Assembly (NCBI RefSeq): GCF_016863635.1
Contig: NZ_BOPG01000019.1
Location: forward strand, 1 to 64,000
DNA length: 64,000 nucleotides
Source of the DNA: Virgisporangium aurantiacum
GTDB taxonomy: Bacteria; Actinomycetota; Actinomycetes; Mycobacteriales; Micromonosporaceae
Direction of reading: 5' to 3'
The notes under the pieces were generated by a model. The model saw only the letters and a list, made by a program, of their open reading frames with translations, searched no databases and was not told the origin of the DNA. Below are positions 25,406 to 32,664 of this stretch, piece after piece; position 1 is the stretch's first letter, and every line of letters begins with the position of its first letter. The translations under genes were made by a program, and so were the position numbers.

Positions 25406-25891
25406 ATGAAAACGAGTTGGTGGCGCCGGATCGCCGCCCTCGGGTGCGTCGTGCTCGGAACGACCGCCCTCGCCGCCACACCGGCACAGGCCACGTTGAG
25501 CCCGGCCAGTCCGATCAGCATCCAGTTGTCGGGCCGGGACTCCAGCAACAACACCGTGCTGGTCGGCAGCGCGGTCGGCTCGCTGGCGTTCGACGACAGC
25601 AACACGTGGTACCGGTTGTCGGTGACGGTGTGCCGGCAGGGCAGCTACTCGTTCCCCAACTTCCGGGTGCTGGTCAACGGCGCCAACCAGTACCTGTACG
25701 TGAACGAGAACAACGCGCGGCCGCAGGTGTGCGCGGGATACCCCGGTTACCCGGCGAACGGCACCCTCGACGGTGACTTCTCGTACGGCGGGACCATCTA
25801 CACCATCACGATCTGCCTGCAGGGCGTGCTGTTCACCAATCCGGTGAAGTTTCCGGAGCGCTGTTTCACGTACGACAACCCGTTCAGCTGA
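25406..25891 (+). CDS. Small secreted protein of unknown function
   Basis: A 161-residue protein with a clear signal peptide (RIAALGCVVLGTTALAATPA, cleavage after AQA). The mature part, about 130 residues, looks all-beta, is rich in Asn, Tyr and Gly, and contains four cysteines (VTVCRQ, PQVCAGYPG, ITICLQ, PERCF) that could form two disulphides. No family is recognised. A strong ribosome-binding site (GAAGGGAG) precedes the ATG. High-asparagine secreted beta proteins of this size include inhibitors and cell-wall binders; nothing specific can be claimed. Confidence 0.75.
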   Translation: MKTSWWRRIAALGCVVLGTTALAATPAQATLSPASPISIQLSGRDSSNNTVLVGSAVGSLAFDDSNTWYRLSVTVCRQGSYSFPNFRVLVNGANQYLYVNENNARPQVCAGYPGYPANGTLDGDFSYGGTIYTITICLQGVLFTNPVKFPERCFTYDNPFS

Positions 25892-25911
25892 GAGGTAGTC
25901 AGGGGCCGTGC

Positions 25912-26805
25912 TCATCCGCCGACCGTTTCGCGGACGAGCGCGGCAACCTGCTCCACGGTGCGGATGCCCGACGCGTACGCGGAATGGCCGCGGGAGAGGA
26001 CGACGACGAGCAGATCGCTGTCGGCGTCGGTGATGCGGCCCAGGCTGTTGAGGATCCAGCCGCCGGAGACGGGGTACCAGCCGTTCTTCACCGCGGTCCG
26101 CTCGCCCGCGTGCGCCGCGGCCGACACCCCCCAGTCCTGGTCGGCGACGACGGCCGACATGAGGTCGAGAACGTAGCTCCCGCCGGGCACGGCGCCGGCC
26201 GGGTCGGCCAGCTGGGCCAGCAACCGGAGCTGGTCCTCGGCCGTGGTCGTCGTCTCGCCCCAGTCGCCGTCGGAGCCCTGCCGGGTCGAGGTGAGGCCGA
26301 ACGTCGACAGGGTCGCGGAGATGCCGCCGGTGCGGCGCCACAACGCCGACGCGGCGTCGTTGTCGCTGTTCCTGATCATCGTGGCGGCGAGCGACTTCTC
26401 GGCGCTCGTGAGGGACCGGCCGGCGCGGTTCGCCTGCAGCAGCAACGTCGCCAGGATGTCGACCTTGACGATGCTCGCCGTGCGGAACTGTTTCGTGGCG
26501 GCGTAGCTGTAGGCGCGGCCGGTGCGGCGGTCCAGAACCGCGACGGCGAGGTCGACGGATCCGCCGTCGAGCTGGGCGAGCCGGGCGGTCAGGGCCGCCT
26601 CCCGCTGCTGCTGCTCCAACTCCTGCCGAACGGCCTCCCGCGCCCGCGCCACCGGCTCGCCGATCCAGCGCGGCGCCGCGATCTCCACTGTGGACACCGG
26701 CGTGCGCAGCGCCCGCGCCGGCACCGGCGGCGCCACCGAACCGACGAGCCCCGCCATCGCGGCGGCCCCGGCGACCACCGACATCAGCAGACGCGGCATC
26801 ATCAT
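25912..26805 (-). CDS. Secreted class A beta-lactamase-like serine hydrolase
   Basis: A 297-residue exported protein. The N-terminus is hydrophobic (LLMSVVAGAAAMAGLVGSVA) with Ala-X-Ala near residue 30. The beta-lactamase fold carries SIVK at 111-114 (S-x-x-K) and SDN at 147-149. The third motif reads VKNGW (Lys240-Asn241-Gly242) instead of KTG or KSG. A charged helix rich in Glu/Gln follows the signal peptide. Such LppW-like proteins are common in actinomycetes and usually are not drug-resistance enzymes. Transpeptidase-like or inactive roles are possible. Confidence 0.82.
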   Translation of the reverse strand: MMMPRLLMSVVAGAAAMAGLVGSVAPPVPARALRTPVSTVEIAAPRWIGEPVARAREAVRQELEQQQREAALTARLAQLDGGSVDLAVAVLDRRTGRAYSYAATKQFRTASIVKVDILATLLLQANRAGRSLTSAEKSLAATMIRNSDNDAASALWRRTGGISATLSTFGLTSTRQGSDGDWGETTTTAEDQLRLLAQLADPAGAVPGGSYVLDLMSAVVADQDWGVSAAAHAGERTAVKNGWYPVSGGWILNSLGRITDADSDLLVVVLSRGHSAYASGIRTVEQVAALVRETVGG

Positions 26806-26921
26806 CCGCCGGATGTTCCGCGCACAGCCACAGAGGAGCCTGTGGCCGTGCTCGGTGCCGTCTTCGAAAAGCCTGTGGTTGGCCTGTCAGCCTTTATTCA
26901 GGACTTATGTAGGGTGCGGTC

Positions 26922-27317
26922 GTGGACGGGACAGTGGATGGGACGACCGAGACGCGGCGCATCGCGACGGAGTACGTGGAACGGTTGGAGCGCCGGGACT
27001 GGCCGGGCGTCACCGAACTGCTCGACGAGAACGTCGTGTACGACATGCCGCAGACCCGGGAGCTGATCCGGGGCCGGGCGGCGTTCATGCGGTTCAACAC
27101 CGAGTACCCCGGCGACTGGCACCTCGTGGTGCGGCGCGTGGTCGCCGACGGGCGGTTCGCGGCCCTGTGGCTCGACACCCGCGTGGGCGACGAGCGCCAG
27201 GACGCCTGCGTGTGGCTCGAGCTGTCGGAGGACGGGCGCATCACCCGCGTCACCGATTACTGGCCCGACCCGTATGAGCCTCCGCAGGGCCGCGAACACC
27301 TGGCCGAGCGTTATTAG
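26922..27317 (+). CDS. SnoaL/NTF2-like domain protein
   Basis: A 131-residue protein with the cone-shaped SnoaL-like fold: an N-terminal helix pair (ATEYVERLERRDWPGVTELL), then DMPQTRELIRGRAAFMRFNT and strands ending DGRITRVTDYWPDPYEPP. Members are cyclases, isomerases, or accessory domains of unknown role. GTG 26922 is used; an ATG at 26937 would shorten it by five residues. Its 3' end overlaps the convergent transporter gene by four bases. Confidence 0.8.
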   Translation: MDGTVDGTTETRRIATEYVERLERRDWPGVTELLDENVVYDMPQTRELIRGRAAFMRFNTEYPGDWHLVVRRVVADGRFAALWLDTRVGDERQDACVWLELSEDGRITRVTDYWPDPYEPPQGREHLAERY

Positions 27318-28231
27318 CCGAACTGCACCAGCAGGCAGCCCGCCACGAGCAGGCCGAGGCCGCCCAGCCGGGTGACCGTGAGCGGACGGCGCGGGAGCCG
27401 GAACAGCCCGTAGTGGTCGATCAGCGCCGAGGCGAGCTGCTGCCCGGTCACCGTGAGGGCGATCGTCGTGGCGGCGCCGATGCGCGGGATCAACAGGAAC
27501 GTCGCGGTGACGTACGCGGCCGCGCAGGCGCCGCCGAGCCAGCCCCACCACGGCACCGTGCCGAGCGCGCCGACGCGCGGCCGCGCCGTCCCCTTGAGGG
27601 CCAGCAGCACGAGCAGCACCACGACGATCGTCAGCGTCGCGACGGCGAAACTGACCAGCCCGACGGCCAACGGCTCGCCGAGGTCCGCCCGCAGCCGCGC
27701 GTTGATCGCGCCCTGCACCGGTAGCGCCGCGCCGGCCACCAGGCCGAGGCCGAGCCAGCCCGCCCGGGCCATCGGAATCCCGCCGGCCCGCTGGCCCACG
27801 ACGATCGTGGAGATCCCGGCGAGCACGGCGACCGCACCGGCGACCGTGGCCGCCGTCAGCGGCCGGCGCGGCACGTCGAGCAGGCCGCCGCCGTCGAGCG
27901 CGAGCGACGCGAAGACCTGCCCGGTGACGAACAGCCCCACCGACAGCACCGCGCCCACGCGCGGGAACAGCAGGATGCCGCTGGTGATGTAGAGCGGGCT
28001 GGCCAGTCCGCCGACGAGATGCCACCACGTGGCGTCGGGCAGCGCGCCGAGCGCCCCGAGCGCGCCGGCGGTCAGCGCGAGCAGGGCGAGGATCGTGGTG
28101 GCGACCATCAGTTGCGCCGTCGACGCGCCGTACGGCGTGCCGAGGGCGGTGCCGAGCTGGATGTTCACCGACGCCTGCACGGCGAGCAGGCAGCCGATCA
28201 CGAGCGCGGCGGAGAGGAGCGCGACGGACAT
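27314..28231 (-). CDS. DMT-superfamily transporter (duplicated YdcZ/DUF606 type)
   Basis: A 305-residue inner-membrane protein with about ten hydrophobic helices arranged as two homologous halves. Each half contains a GxxxxP(L)Y or G.lg..p..G segment followed by a TGQ.. helix (VTGQVFASLALD and VTGQQLASALID) and ends with a RRPLT segment. That duplicated pattern is typical of tandem YdcZ proteins. It probably exports a small compound. It is divergent from a TetR gene with an 11-bp inverted repeat between them, so expression is likely induced by its substrate. Confidence 0.85.
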   Translation of the reverse strand: MSVALLSAALVIGCLLAVQASVNIQLGTALGTPYGASTAQLMVATTILALLALTAGALGALGALPDATWWHLVGGLASPLYITSGILLFPRVGAVLSVGLFVTGQVFASLALDGGGLLDVPRRPLTAATVAGAVAVLAGISTIVVGQRAGGIPMARAGWLGLGLVAGAALPVQGAINARLRADLGEPLAVGLVSFAVATLTIVVVLLVLLALKGTARPRVGALGTVPWWGWLGGACAAAYVTATFLLIPRIGAATTIALTVTGQQLASALIDHYGLFRLPRRPLTVTRLGGLGLLVAGCLLVQFG

Positions 28232-28241
28232 TCTTCAACCC

Positions 28242-28266
28242 CTAAGTGGACAACATGTCCACTTAG
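28242..28266. promoter_or_regulatory. TetR operator between exporter and regulator
   Basis: CTAAGTGGACA and its exact inverse TGTCCACTTAG are separated by three bases. The site lies 10 bp from the transporter start codon and 20 bp from the regulator start, so one bound TetR dimer would shut both promoters. Confidence 0.8.
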
Positions 28267-28286
28267 CCTACATCTAGATTGTCGGG

Positions 28287-28838
28287 ATGGAACGGGCCGA
28301 CGCCGCGCGCAACCGCACCCGCGTGCTCGACGCGGCCGCCCGCCTGTTCGCGGAGAAGGGCGCCGAGAGCACCACGATGGACGACATCGCCAAGGCCGCC
28401 GGAGTGGGCCGGGCGACGCTCTACCGCCGCTACCCCGACCGGGCCTCGATCGCCGTCGCGCTCCTCGACGAGCACGAACGCGCCCTCCAGGAACGGATGA
28501 TCCGGGGCGACCCGCCGCTCGGTCCCGGCGCTCCCCCGGCCGACCGCCTGGCCGCCTTCTACGCGGCGATGGTCGACCTGCTGGAGACGCACGGACACCT
28601 CGCCCTGGCCACGGAGGTCGGGAGTTCCCGGTACGCGACCGGCGCGTACGGCTTCTGGCGCACCCACGTGCGGGCGCTGGCCCACCAGGCTGGCGCACCC
28701 GATCCGGACGCCCTCACCGACGTCCTCCTGGCACCGCTGGCCCCCGACCTGTACCGGTACCAGCGGGAGAAACTGGGCCACGATCCCGCCCGCATCGGCG
28801 CGATACTCGGTGAACTGGCGCGGGCCGTCCTGCCATGA
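28287..28838 (+). CDS. TetR-family regulator of the DMT exporter
   Basis: A 183-residue TetR protein. The helix-turn-helix is TTMDDIAKAAGVGRATLYRR (about residues 29-48). The C-terminal ligand domain is short. It sits divergent to the duplicated YdcZ-type transporter and shares a palindromic operator with it, the standard local repressor/efflux arrangement. Ligand unknown. Confidence 0.92.
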   Translation: MERADAARNRTRVLDAAARLFAEKGAESTTMDDIAKAAGVGRATLYRRYPDRASIAVALLDEHERALQERMIRGDPPLGPGAPPADRLAAFYAAMVDLLETHGHLALATEVGSSRYATGAYGFWRTHVRALAHQAGAPDPDALTDVLLAPLAPDLYRYQREKLGHDPARIGAILGELARAVLP

Positions 28839-28845
28839 TGCCGAA

Positions 28846-29235
28846 ATGACCTCGTTCATCTCGCACACCACCGTGAACGCCCTCGACGCGTACACCCAGT
28901 CCCGCTGGTGGCAGCGGGTGCTCGACTACGTCGAGGACCCCGACGACCCGAACGAGCCCGGCCACGAGGAGTGCCTGATCAGCTCCCGGGACGGGCGGCA
29001 CCACGTCCTCTTCATCGAGGTCCCGGACAAGAAGCAGCTCCGCAACCGCGTCCACTTCGACCTGCGCCCGGTCGAGGGCTCGCGGGACGACGAACTCGCC
29101 CGCCTGCTCGGGCTGGGCGCCACGCAGGTCGAGGACCTGCGCAACCCCGACGGAACCGGCTGGGTGGTGCTGGCCGACCCGGAGGGCAACGAGTTCTGCA
29201 TCCTGCGGAGCCGGGGCGAGGCAGGCCTGGGCTGA
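28846..29235 (+). CDS. VOC-family (glyoxalase-like) protein
   Basis: A 129-residue protein with two beta-alpha-beta-beta-beta modules: FISHTTVNALDAYTQSRWWQ at the start, then NRVHFDLRP, and GWVVLADPEGNEFCILR at the end. This is the fold of glyoxalase/bleomycin-resistance/dioxygenase proteins; the late glutamate-containing strand is a common metal-ligand position. Single-copy small VOC proteins like this are often of unknown substrate. It starts seven bases after the TetR gene. Confidence 0.87.
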   Translation: MTSFISHTTVNALDAYTQSRWWQRVLDYVEDPDDPNEPGHEECLISSRDGRHHVLFIEVPDKKQLRNRVHFDLRPVEGSRDDELARLLGLGATQVEDLRNPDGTGWVVLADPEGNEFCILRSRGEAGLG

Positions 29236-29253
29236 CGCCGCTACGGTGGAGCC

Positions 29254-29337
29254 GTGACCGAGCACTTGTGCGAGGGAACCATCAAGCAGAGCCCGCCCGG
29301 TCAGGGCGGCTCACCACGAAGTGGGGAGCCGGCATGA
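29254..29337 (+). CDS. Possible 27-residue leader peptide before the CapA-like gene
   Basis: A GTG at 29254 with GGTGGAG just upstream opens a 27-codon frame rich in Gly, Pro and Ser. Its TGA at 29335-29337 overlaps the ATG of the CapA-like gene (ATGA). Such an arrangement would make translation of the lipoprotein depend on the short frame. There is no codon pattern suggesting attenuation, and the frame may be fortuitous. Confidence 0.25.
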   Translation: MTEHLCEGTIKQSPPGQGGSPRSGEPA

Positions 29338-30389
29338 CCCGGTTGGCGGCGCTGGTGCTGGTCGCCGTGCTGTGTGCGTCCGGTTGCTCTGTCACGCGTC
29401 CCCCGAAGCCGGAACCGGCGCGATCAGCGCCACCACCCTCCACGCCGCCGTCCTCCGCCCCGCCGCCGCAGCCTTTCACGTTGGCCGTCGCCGGCGATGT
29501 CCACTTCACCGGGCGCACGGCCCCGCTGCTGCGCGACCCGGCGACCGCGTTCGGTCCGATCGCGCCGGTGCTGCAGGGCGCCGACCTGGCGCTGCTCAAC
29601 CTGGAGACCGCCGTGACCGAACGCGGCACGCCGGAGCCCAAGGAGTTCCACTTCCGCGCGCCCGCGACCGCCTACGCCGCCGTGCGGGCCGCCGGCGTCG
29701 ACGCCGTGTCGCTGGCGAACAACCACGTGCTCGACTACGGACAGGTCGGGCTGGCCGACACGCTGGACGCCGCCGCGCAGTCCGGAATGCCGGTGTTCGG
29801 CGCGGGCCGCAACGCGTCCGCGGCTTTTGCGCCGTGGCTCACGACGGTGCGCGGAACGCGCCTGGCGATCCTGGGCTTCAGCCAGATCACCACGCTCGCG
29901 GAGACGTGGGGCGCCCGCGACGACCGCCCGGGCGTCGCCCTGTCCTTCGACCTCGCCCGCGTCCGTGCCGCGGTGGCGGCCGCCCGTGCGGCAGCCGATG
30001 TCGTGATCGCGTTCAACCACTGGGGACCCGAGGGCGACGACTGCCCCAGCCAACGCCAGAAGGACTTCCTGGCGGTGCTGGTCCAGTCGGGTGTCGACAT
30101 CGTGCTGGGCGCGCACGCCCACGTGCTGCAGGGCGTCGGCTGGTCGGGACGCACGTTCGTGTCCTACGGAATGGGAAACTTCGTGTGGTACGGCACGTCG
30201 CGGTCCACCGAGACCGGTGTCCTGATGCTGACGGTGCGCGGCCGCGACGTGACCGGGTGGGAGCTGGTGCCGGCGGTGGTGTCGGCGTCCGGGCAGCCGG
30301 TTCAATTGACGGGGGCGGCGGCGGAGCGGGTGAAGAACCGGTTCGCCGGGTTGCGCGGATGCGCGGGGCTGGCGGCGGGTCCGGGTTGA
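29334..30389 (+). CDS. CapA/PgsA-like metallophosphatase-fold lipoprotein
   Basis: A 351-residue protein. A lipoprotein signal (LVAVLCASGC) precedes a 30-residue Pro/Ser-rich spacer and a CapA domain. Metal-site motifs are AVAGDVHFTG, NLETAVTERG, VSLANNHVLDYG, VIAFNHWGPE, DIVLGAHAHVLQG and SYGMGNFVW. CapA proteins take part in synthesis or anchoring of poly-gamma-glutamate or related polymers, though most actinobacterial copies have no assigned role. Anchored outside the membrane. No CapB or CapC gene is nearby, so polymer synthesis cannot be inferred. Confidence 0.9.
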   Translation: MTRLAALVLVAVLCASGCSVTRPPKPEPARSAPPPSTPPSSAPPPQPFTLAVAGDVHFTGRTAPLLRDPATAFGPIAPVLQGADLALLNLETAVTERGTPEPKEFHFRAPATAYAAVRAAGVDAVSLANNHVLDYGQVGLADTLDAAAQSGMPVFGAGRNASAAFAPWLTTVRGTRLAILGFSQITTLAETWGARDDRPGVALSFDLARVRAAVAAARAAADVVIAFNHWGPEGDDCPSQRQKDFLAVLVQSGVDIVLGAHAHVLQGVGWSGRTFVSYGMGNFVWYGTSRSTETGVLMLTVRGRDVTGWELVPAVVSASGQPVQLTGAAAERVKNRFAGLRGCAGLAAGPG

Positions 30390-30478
30390 TCCTTCCCCGT
30401 CGCGGCCTTGTTTGCGTGCCGGGTTCGCGGGGTTCGAGGCGTTTCGTGGCGATCCGACGCGCCAAAGGGGTAACCGGT

Positions 30479-30508
30479 TTGGCATGGGGTGGAGGGCTAG
30501 GCTAGAGT
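30479..30508 (+). promoter_or_regulatory. Probable promoter of the tRNA cluster
   Basis: TTGGCA at 30479-30484 and TAGAGT at 30503-30508 with an 18-nt spacer lie about 35 nt before the first tRNA. A small hairpin (CCATCCG/CGGATGG at 30511-30537) falls in the leader. Confidence 0.5.
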
Positions 30509-30541
30509 TTCCATCCGTCACCGGGTGTACCGGATGGCAAT

Positions 30542-30614
30542 GCGGACGTAGCGCAGTTGGTAGCGCATCACCTTGCCAAGGTGAGGGTCGCGGGTTCGAG
30601 TCCCGTCGTCCGCT
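30542..30614 (+). tRNA. tRNA-Gly (GCC anticodon)
   Basis: A cloverleaf is readable: acceptor stem GCGGACG/CGTCCGC, anticodon stem CACCT/AGGTG around loop TTGCCAA (anticodon GCC, glycine), and T-arm GGTTCGAGTCC. The CCA end is not encoded. Confidence 0.96.
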
Positions 30615-30628
30615 CGGAGGCCAGCCTC

Positions 30629-30699
30629 GGTGGAGTGGCCGAGAGGCGAGGCAACGGCCTGCAAAGCCGTGTACACGGGTTCAAATCCCGTCTCCACCT
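30629..30699 (+). tRNA. tRNA-Cys (GCA anticodon)
   Basis: Acceptor stem GGTGGAG/CTCCACC, anticodon loop CTGCAAA with anticodon GCA (cysteine), and T-arm GGTTCAAATCC. The 3' CCA is not encoded. It lies 15 nt after tRNA-Gly. Confidence 0.95.
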
Positions 30700-30724
30700 C
30701 GAACCCGTCACAAGCGGGTGCTTC

Positions 30725-30799
30725 GGGCGATTGGCGCAGTGGGAGCGCGCTTCCTTGACACGGAAGAGGTCACTGGTTCAAACCCAGTATCGCCCACCA
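30725..30799 (+). tRNA. tRNA-Val (GAC anticodon)
   Basis: Acceptor stem GGGCGAT/ATCGCCC, anticodon stem CTTCC/GGAAG around loop TTGACAC with anticodon GAC (valine), T-arm GGTTCAAACCC. Unlike its two neighbours it carries an encoded CCA at 30797-30799. Confidence 0.95.
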
Positions 30800-30809
30800 G
30801 CAGAAATAG

Positions 30810-30835
30810 GGCCGTTCCCGGTGTCGGGAACGGCC
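30810..30835 (+). terminator. Intrinsic terminator after the tRNA cluster
   Basis: GGCCGTTCCC pairs perfectly with GGGAACGGCC across a 6-nt loop and is followed by TT and an A/T-rich stretch. It starts 10 nt after tRNA-Val. Confidence 0.75.
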
Positions 30836-31015
30836 TTAAATCGTCTCGGAGGTCAACCAGGGGGTCTTTGGGGTCGCGGTGAGCCCCCTCGGGCACGCTG
30901 AACATCCGGTTCATGATCCCGGCACCGGCTCGGCCAGCCGCATCACCGGCACGCGACAGTCGCGCATCCGAGACGGCATCAGCGTCCGGACGTGTACCCC
31001 GAGGGTTCATCACGG
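30836..31015. other. 180-bp non-coding stretch after the tRNA cluster
   Basis: No convincing gene, promoter or repeat is visible. Open frames here have no ribosome-binding site or recognisable residues. I looked for an integrase remnant or a copy of a tRNA 3' end and did not find one. Confidence 0.5.
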
Positions 31016-31999
31016 CTATGTCTGGAAGGGGTCCCAGTGGGCCGTGTAGCGCAGTAGCGAGCGCGCGAGGTCGGGGTGTGCGGCGGCCCATCGGGTGTCG
31101 AAGAGGAACCACTGGTCGAATCCGAAGAAGTCATCGATGTGCCGGGCGACCTGGGCGATGTGCGTGTCCACACGCACCAGCGACCTGGTGGGCGGGTGCG
31201 GGCGGCTCCCGTCGTGCTCCGGCGTGTTGCTGATGCCGGCGGGCGACGGGTGATAGCCGGGAAGGCGGGCGTAGCGGTGGAGCGCCGGGGTGAGGTCATC
31301 ATCGCCGGGCGTGATCAGGTCGCGGAGCAGGCGGAGCTCATGGGGCCAGCCGTCGACGTCGGAGGTGTCGACACCGCCCAGGTGGGCGGCGAGATCCGGC
31401 AGGGTCAGGCCGGGAAGGGCGACAGCACCGGCCAGGTCCAGATTCCGGTAGGTGTCGGGTGCGTCCCAGCCGAGCCGGACCGAGAAGACGCAATCCGGAC
31501 CGGCCGCCCCCAGCTGTACTGTCCGCACCGGCACACCGTGGCTGAACGACGCGCCAGCCGCGGCGGCGTTGCCGGGCAGCGGCCAGGTGTCGTGGACCAG
31601 GAAGGCCAGCCGGTCGGGCAGGTCGACCACGGCGCCGTCGTCGATGAAGTAGTAGGCCAGGTCGACCTCGTCGTCATCGGTACGCACACGCAGGCCGCGC
31701 TCGCCGAGCCGGATGTAGTCGGCCTTGTCATCGGCCTCGACATACAGATGTTCGTGCAGCAGGTCGCGGAGGTCGTCGATGGTGTGCGGCCGGGGCAGGT
31801 TCCGCTTGCGCACCGCGTCAAAGATCGAGTCCAGGCCGTAGACGTTGCCACCCAACTCACGGTCGACCCACTCGTATGGATCGGTGTCATGGGCGTGGTC
31901 CCAGCCGTGGCGGAACCAGTCGAGCACCGTCAATCCTGGCCTCGTCACCACCCGTTTGCTGAACGGCGATTCATACCGCCACCGACACACGAAGTACAC
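31016..31999 (-). CDS. Unknown protein (327 residues)
   Basis: No family recognised. The protein is soluble, acidic and tryptophan-rich, with segments such as VLDWFRHGWDHAHDTDPYEW, IDDLRDLLHEHLYVEADDK, YYFIDDGAVVDLPDRLAFLVHDTWPL and a closing FDQWFLFDTRWAAAHPDL. The acidic DDDEVDLAYYFIDD patch suggests a metal or basic-partner surface but no known motif. The GTG start at 31999 is the only good one. It is the last of four minus-strand genes (membrane protein, hydrolase and protease upstream). A gap of about 60 nt to the membrane-protein gene leaves co-transcription possible. Confidence 0.65.
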   Translation of the reverse strand: MYFVCRWRYESPFSKRVVTRPGLTVLDWFRHGWDHAHDTDPYEWVDRELGGNVYGLDSIFDAVRKRNLPRPHTIDDLRDLLHEHLYVEADDKADYIRLGERGLRVRTDDDEVDLAYYFIDDGAVVDLPDRLAFLVHDTWPLPGNAAAAGASFSHGVPVRTVQLGAAGPDCVFSVRLGWDAPDTYRNLDLAGAVALPGLTLPDLAAHLGGVDTSDVDGWPHELRLLRDLITPGDDDLTPALHRYARLPGYHPSPAGISNTPEHDGSRPHPPTRSLVRVDTHIAQVARHIDDFFGFDQWFLFDTRWAAAHPDLARSLLRYTAHWDPFQT

Positions 32000-32058
32000 G
32001 GGCTGACTCTAGGCGAGCGGCCCTCCACAACCAGCCGACCCGAGCAACCCGATGCGGT

Positions 32059-32661
32059 TCAGCCGGGTTTGCGGTCCACCCTGACGATGAGGTCGCCCAG
32101 CCGGAACTGGTACGCCGCCTGGGGGTTTCCGGTCGGCGTGGTGACCGGTCCCGGCTCCGCGAGGACCATGGGGCTACCCGGGGCGGGCAGGCGGGCAGTC
32201 GCGTGGAGGAACGCGGCCGTGACCACGCCCCGGGCGGCCTGTCGCGCCGCCGACGCGTGGCCGCGGGCCCGCAGGTCCCCGCTGACGAACAGGGCCAGGG
32301 CGATCGCGGTGGCGGAGAAGACGACCGCGCCGCCGGCGATCAACGCCACGGTCACCGCCTCACCGACGTCGCCGATGAAGGTCGTGAAGAAGCCGGTGAC
32401 GACCGGGATCGCACCGGCCAGGCCGCCCACGGCCGCGATCCACTTCGACCACCAGCGCGTGACGGCCGTGGCGCCCGACTTGATCACCTGCATCGACGGC
32501 GGCGTCTTGTCGTTCCATCCGCCGGCGGCCGCCGTGGCCCGTTCGCTCTCCTCGCCCAGCAGCGCGAGCCCCTGAAGCAGTTCGTCGAGTCCCACCGTCG
32601 GTCGGGTCAGATGCGCCGGTCGCGCCCACTGGAGGTCGTTGACGCTTCCCTTCTCCGCCAC
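32059..32661 (-). CDS. Small membrane protein of unknown function
   Basis: 200 residues. The N-terminal 60 are soluble (containing GLDELLQGLALLGEESERAT) and are followed by two hydrophobic helices (WIAAVGGLAGAIPVVTGFFT and VTVALIAGGAVVFSATAIAL). A soluble tail ends in a small beta-like segment (YQFRLGDLIVRVDRKPG). No motif of known function. The GTG start lies three bases after the stop of the alpha/beta hydrolase gene, so the two are translationally close. It could anchor the hydrolase or the protease at the membrane; this is conjecture. Confidence 0.65.
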   Translation of the reverse strand: MAEKGSVNDLQWARPAHLTRPTVGLDELLQGLALLGEESERATAAAGGWNDKTPPSMQVIKSGATAVTRWWSKWIAAVGGLAGAIPVVTGFFTTFIGDVGEAVTVALIAGGAVVFSATAIALALFVSGDLRARGHASAARQAARGVVTAAFLHATARLPAPGSPMVLAEPGPVTTPTGNPQAAYQFRLGDLIVRVDRKPG

Positions 32662-32664
32662 CGG

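Noticed and set aside
25912..26805. Functional beta-lactamase
   Set aside because: The altered third motif (KNG) and the LppW-like layout do not support a drug-hydrolysing enzyme.
30836..31015. A remnant of a phage integrase beside the tRNA cluster
   Set aside because: No catalytic Arg/His/Tyr pattern is readable on either strand, and no copy of a tRNA end was found.
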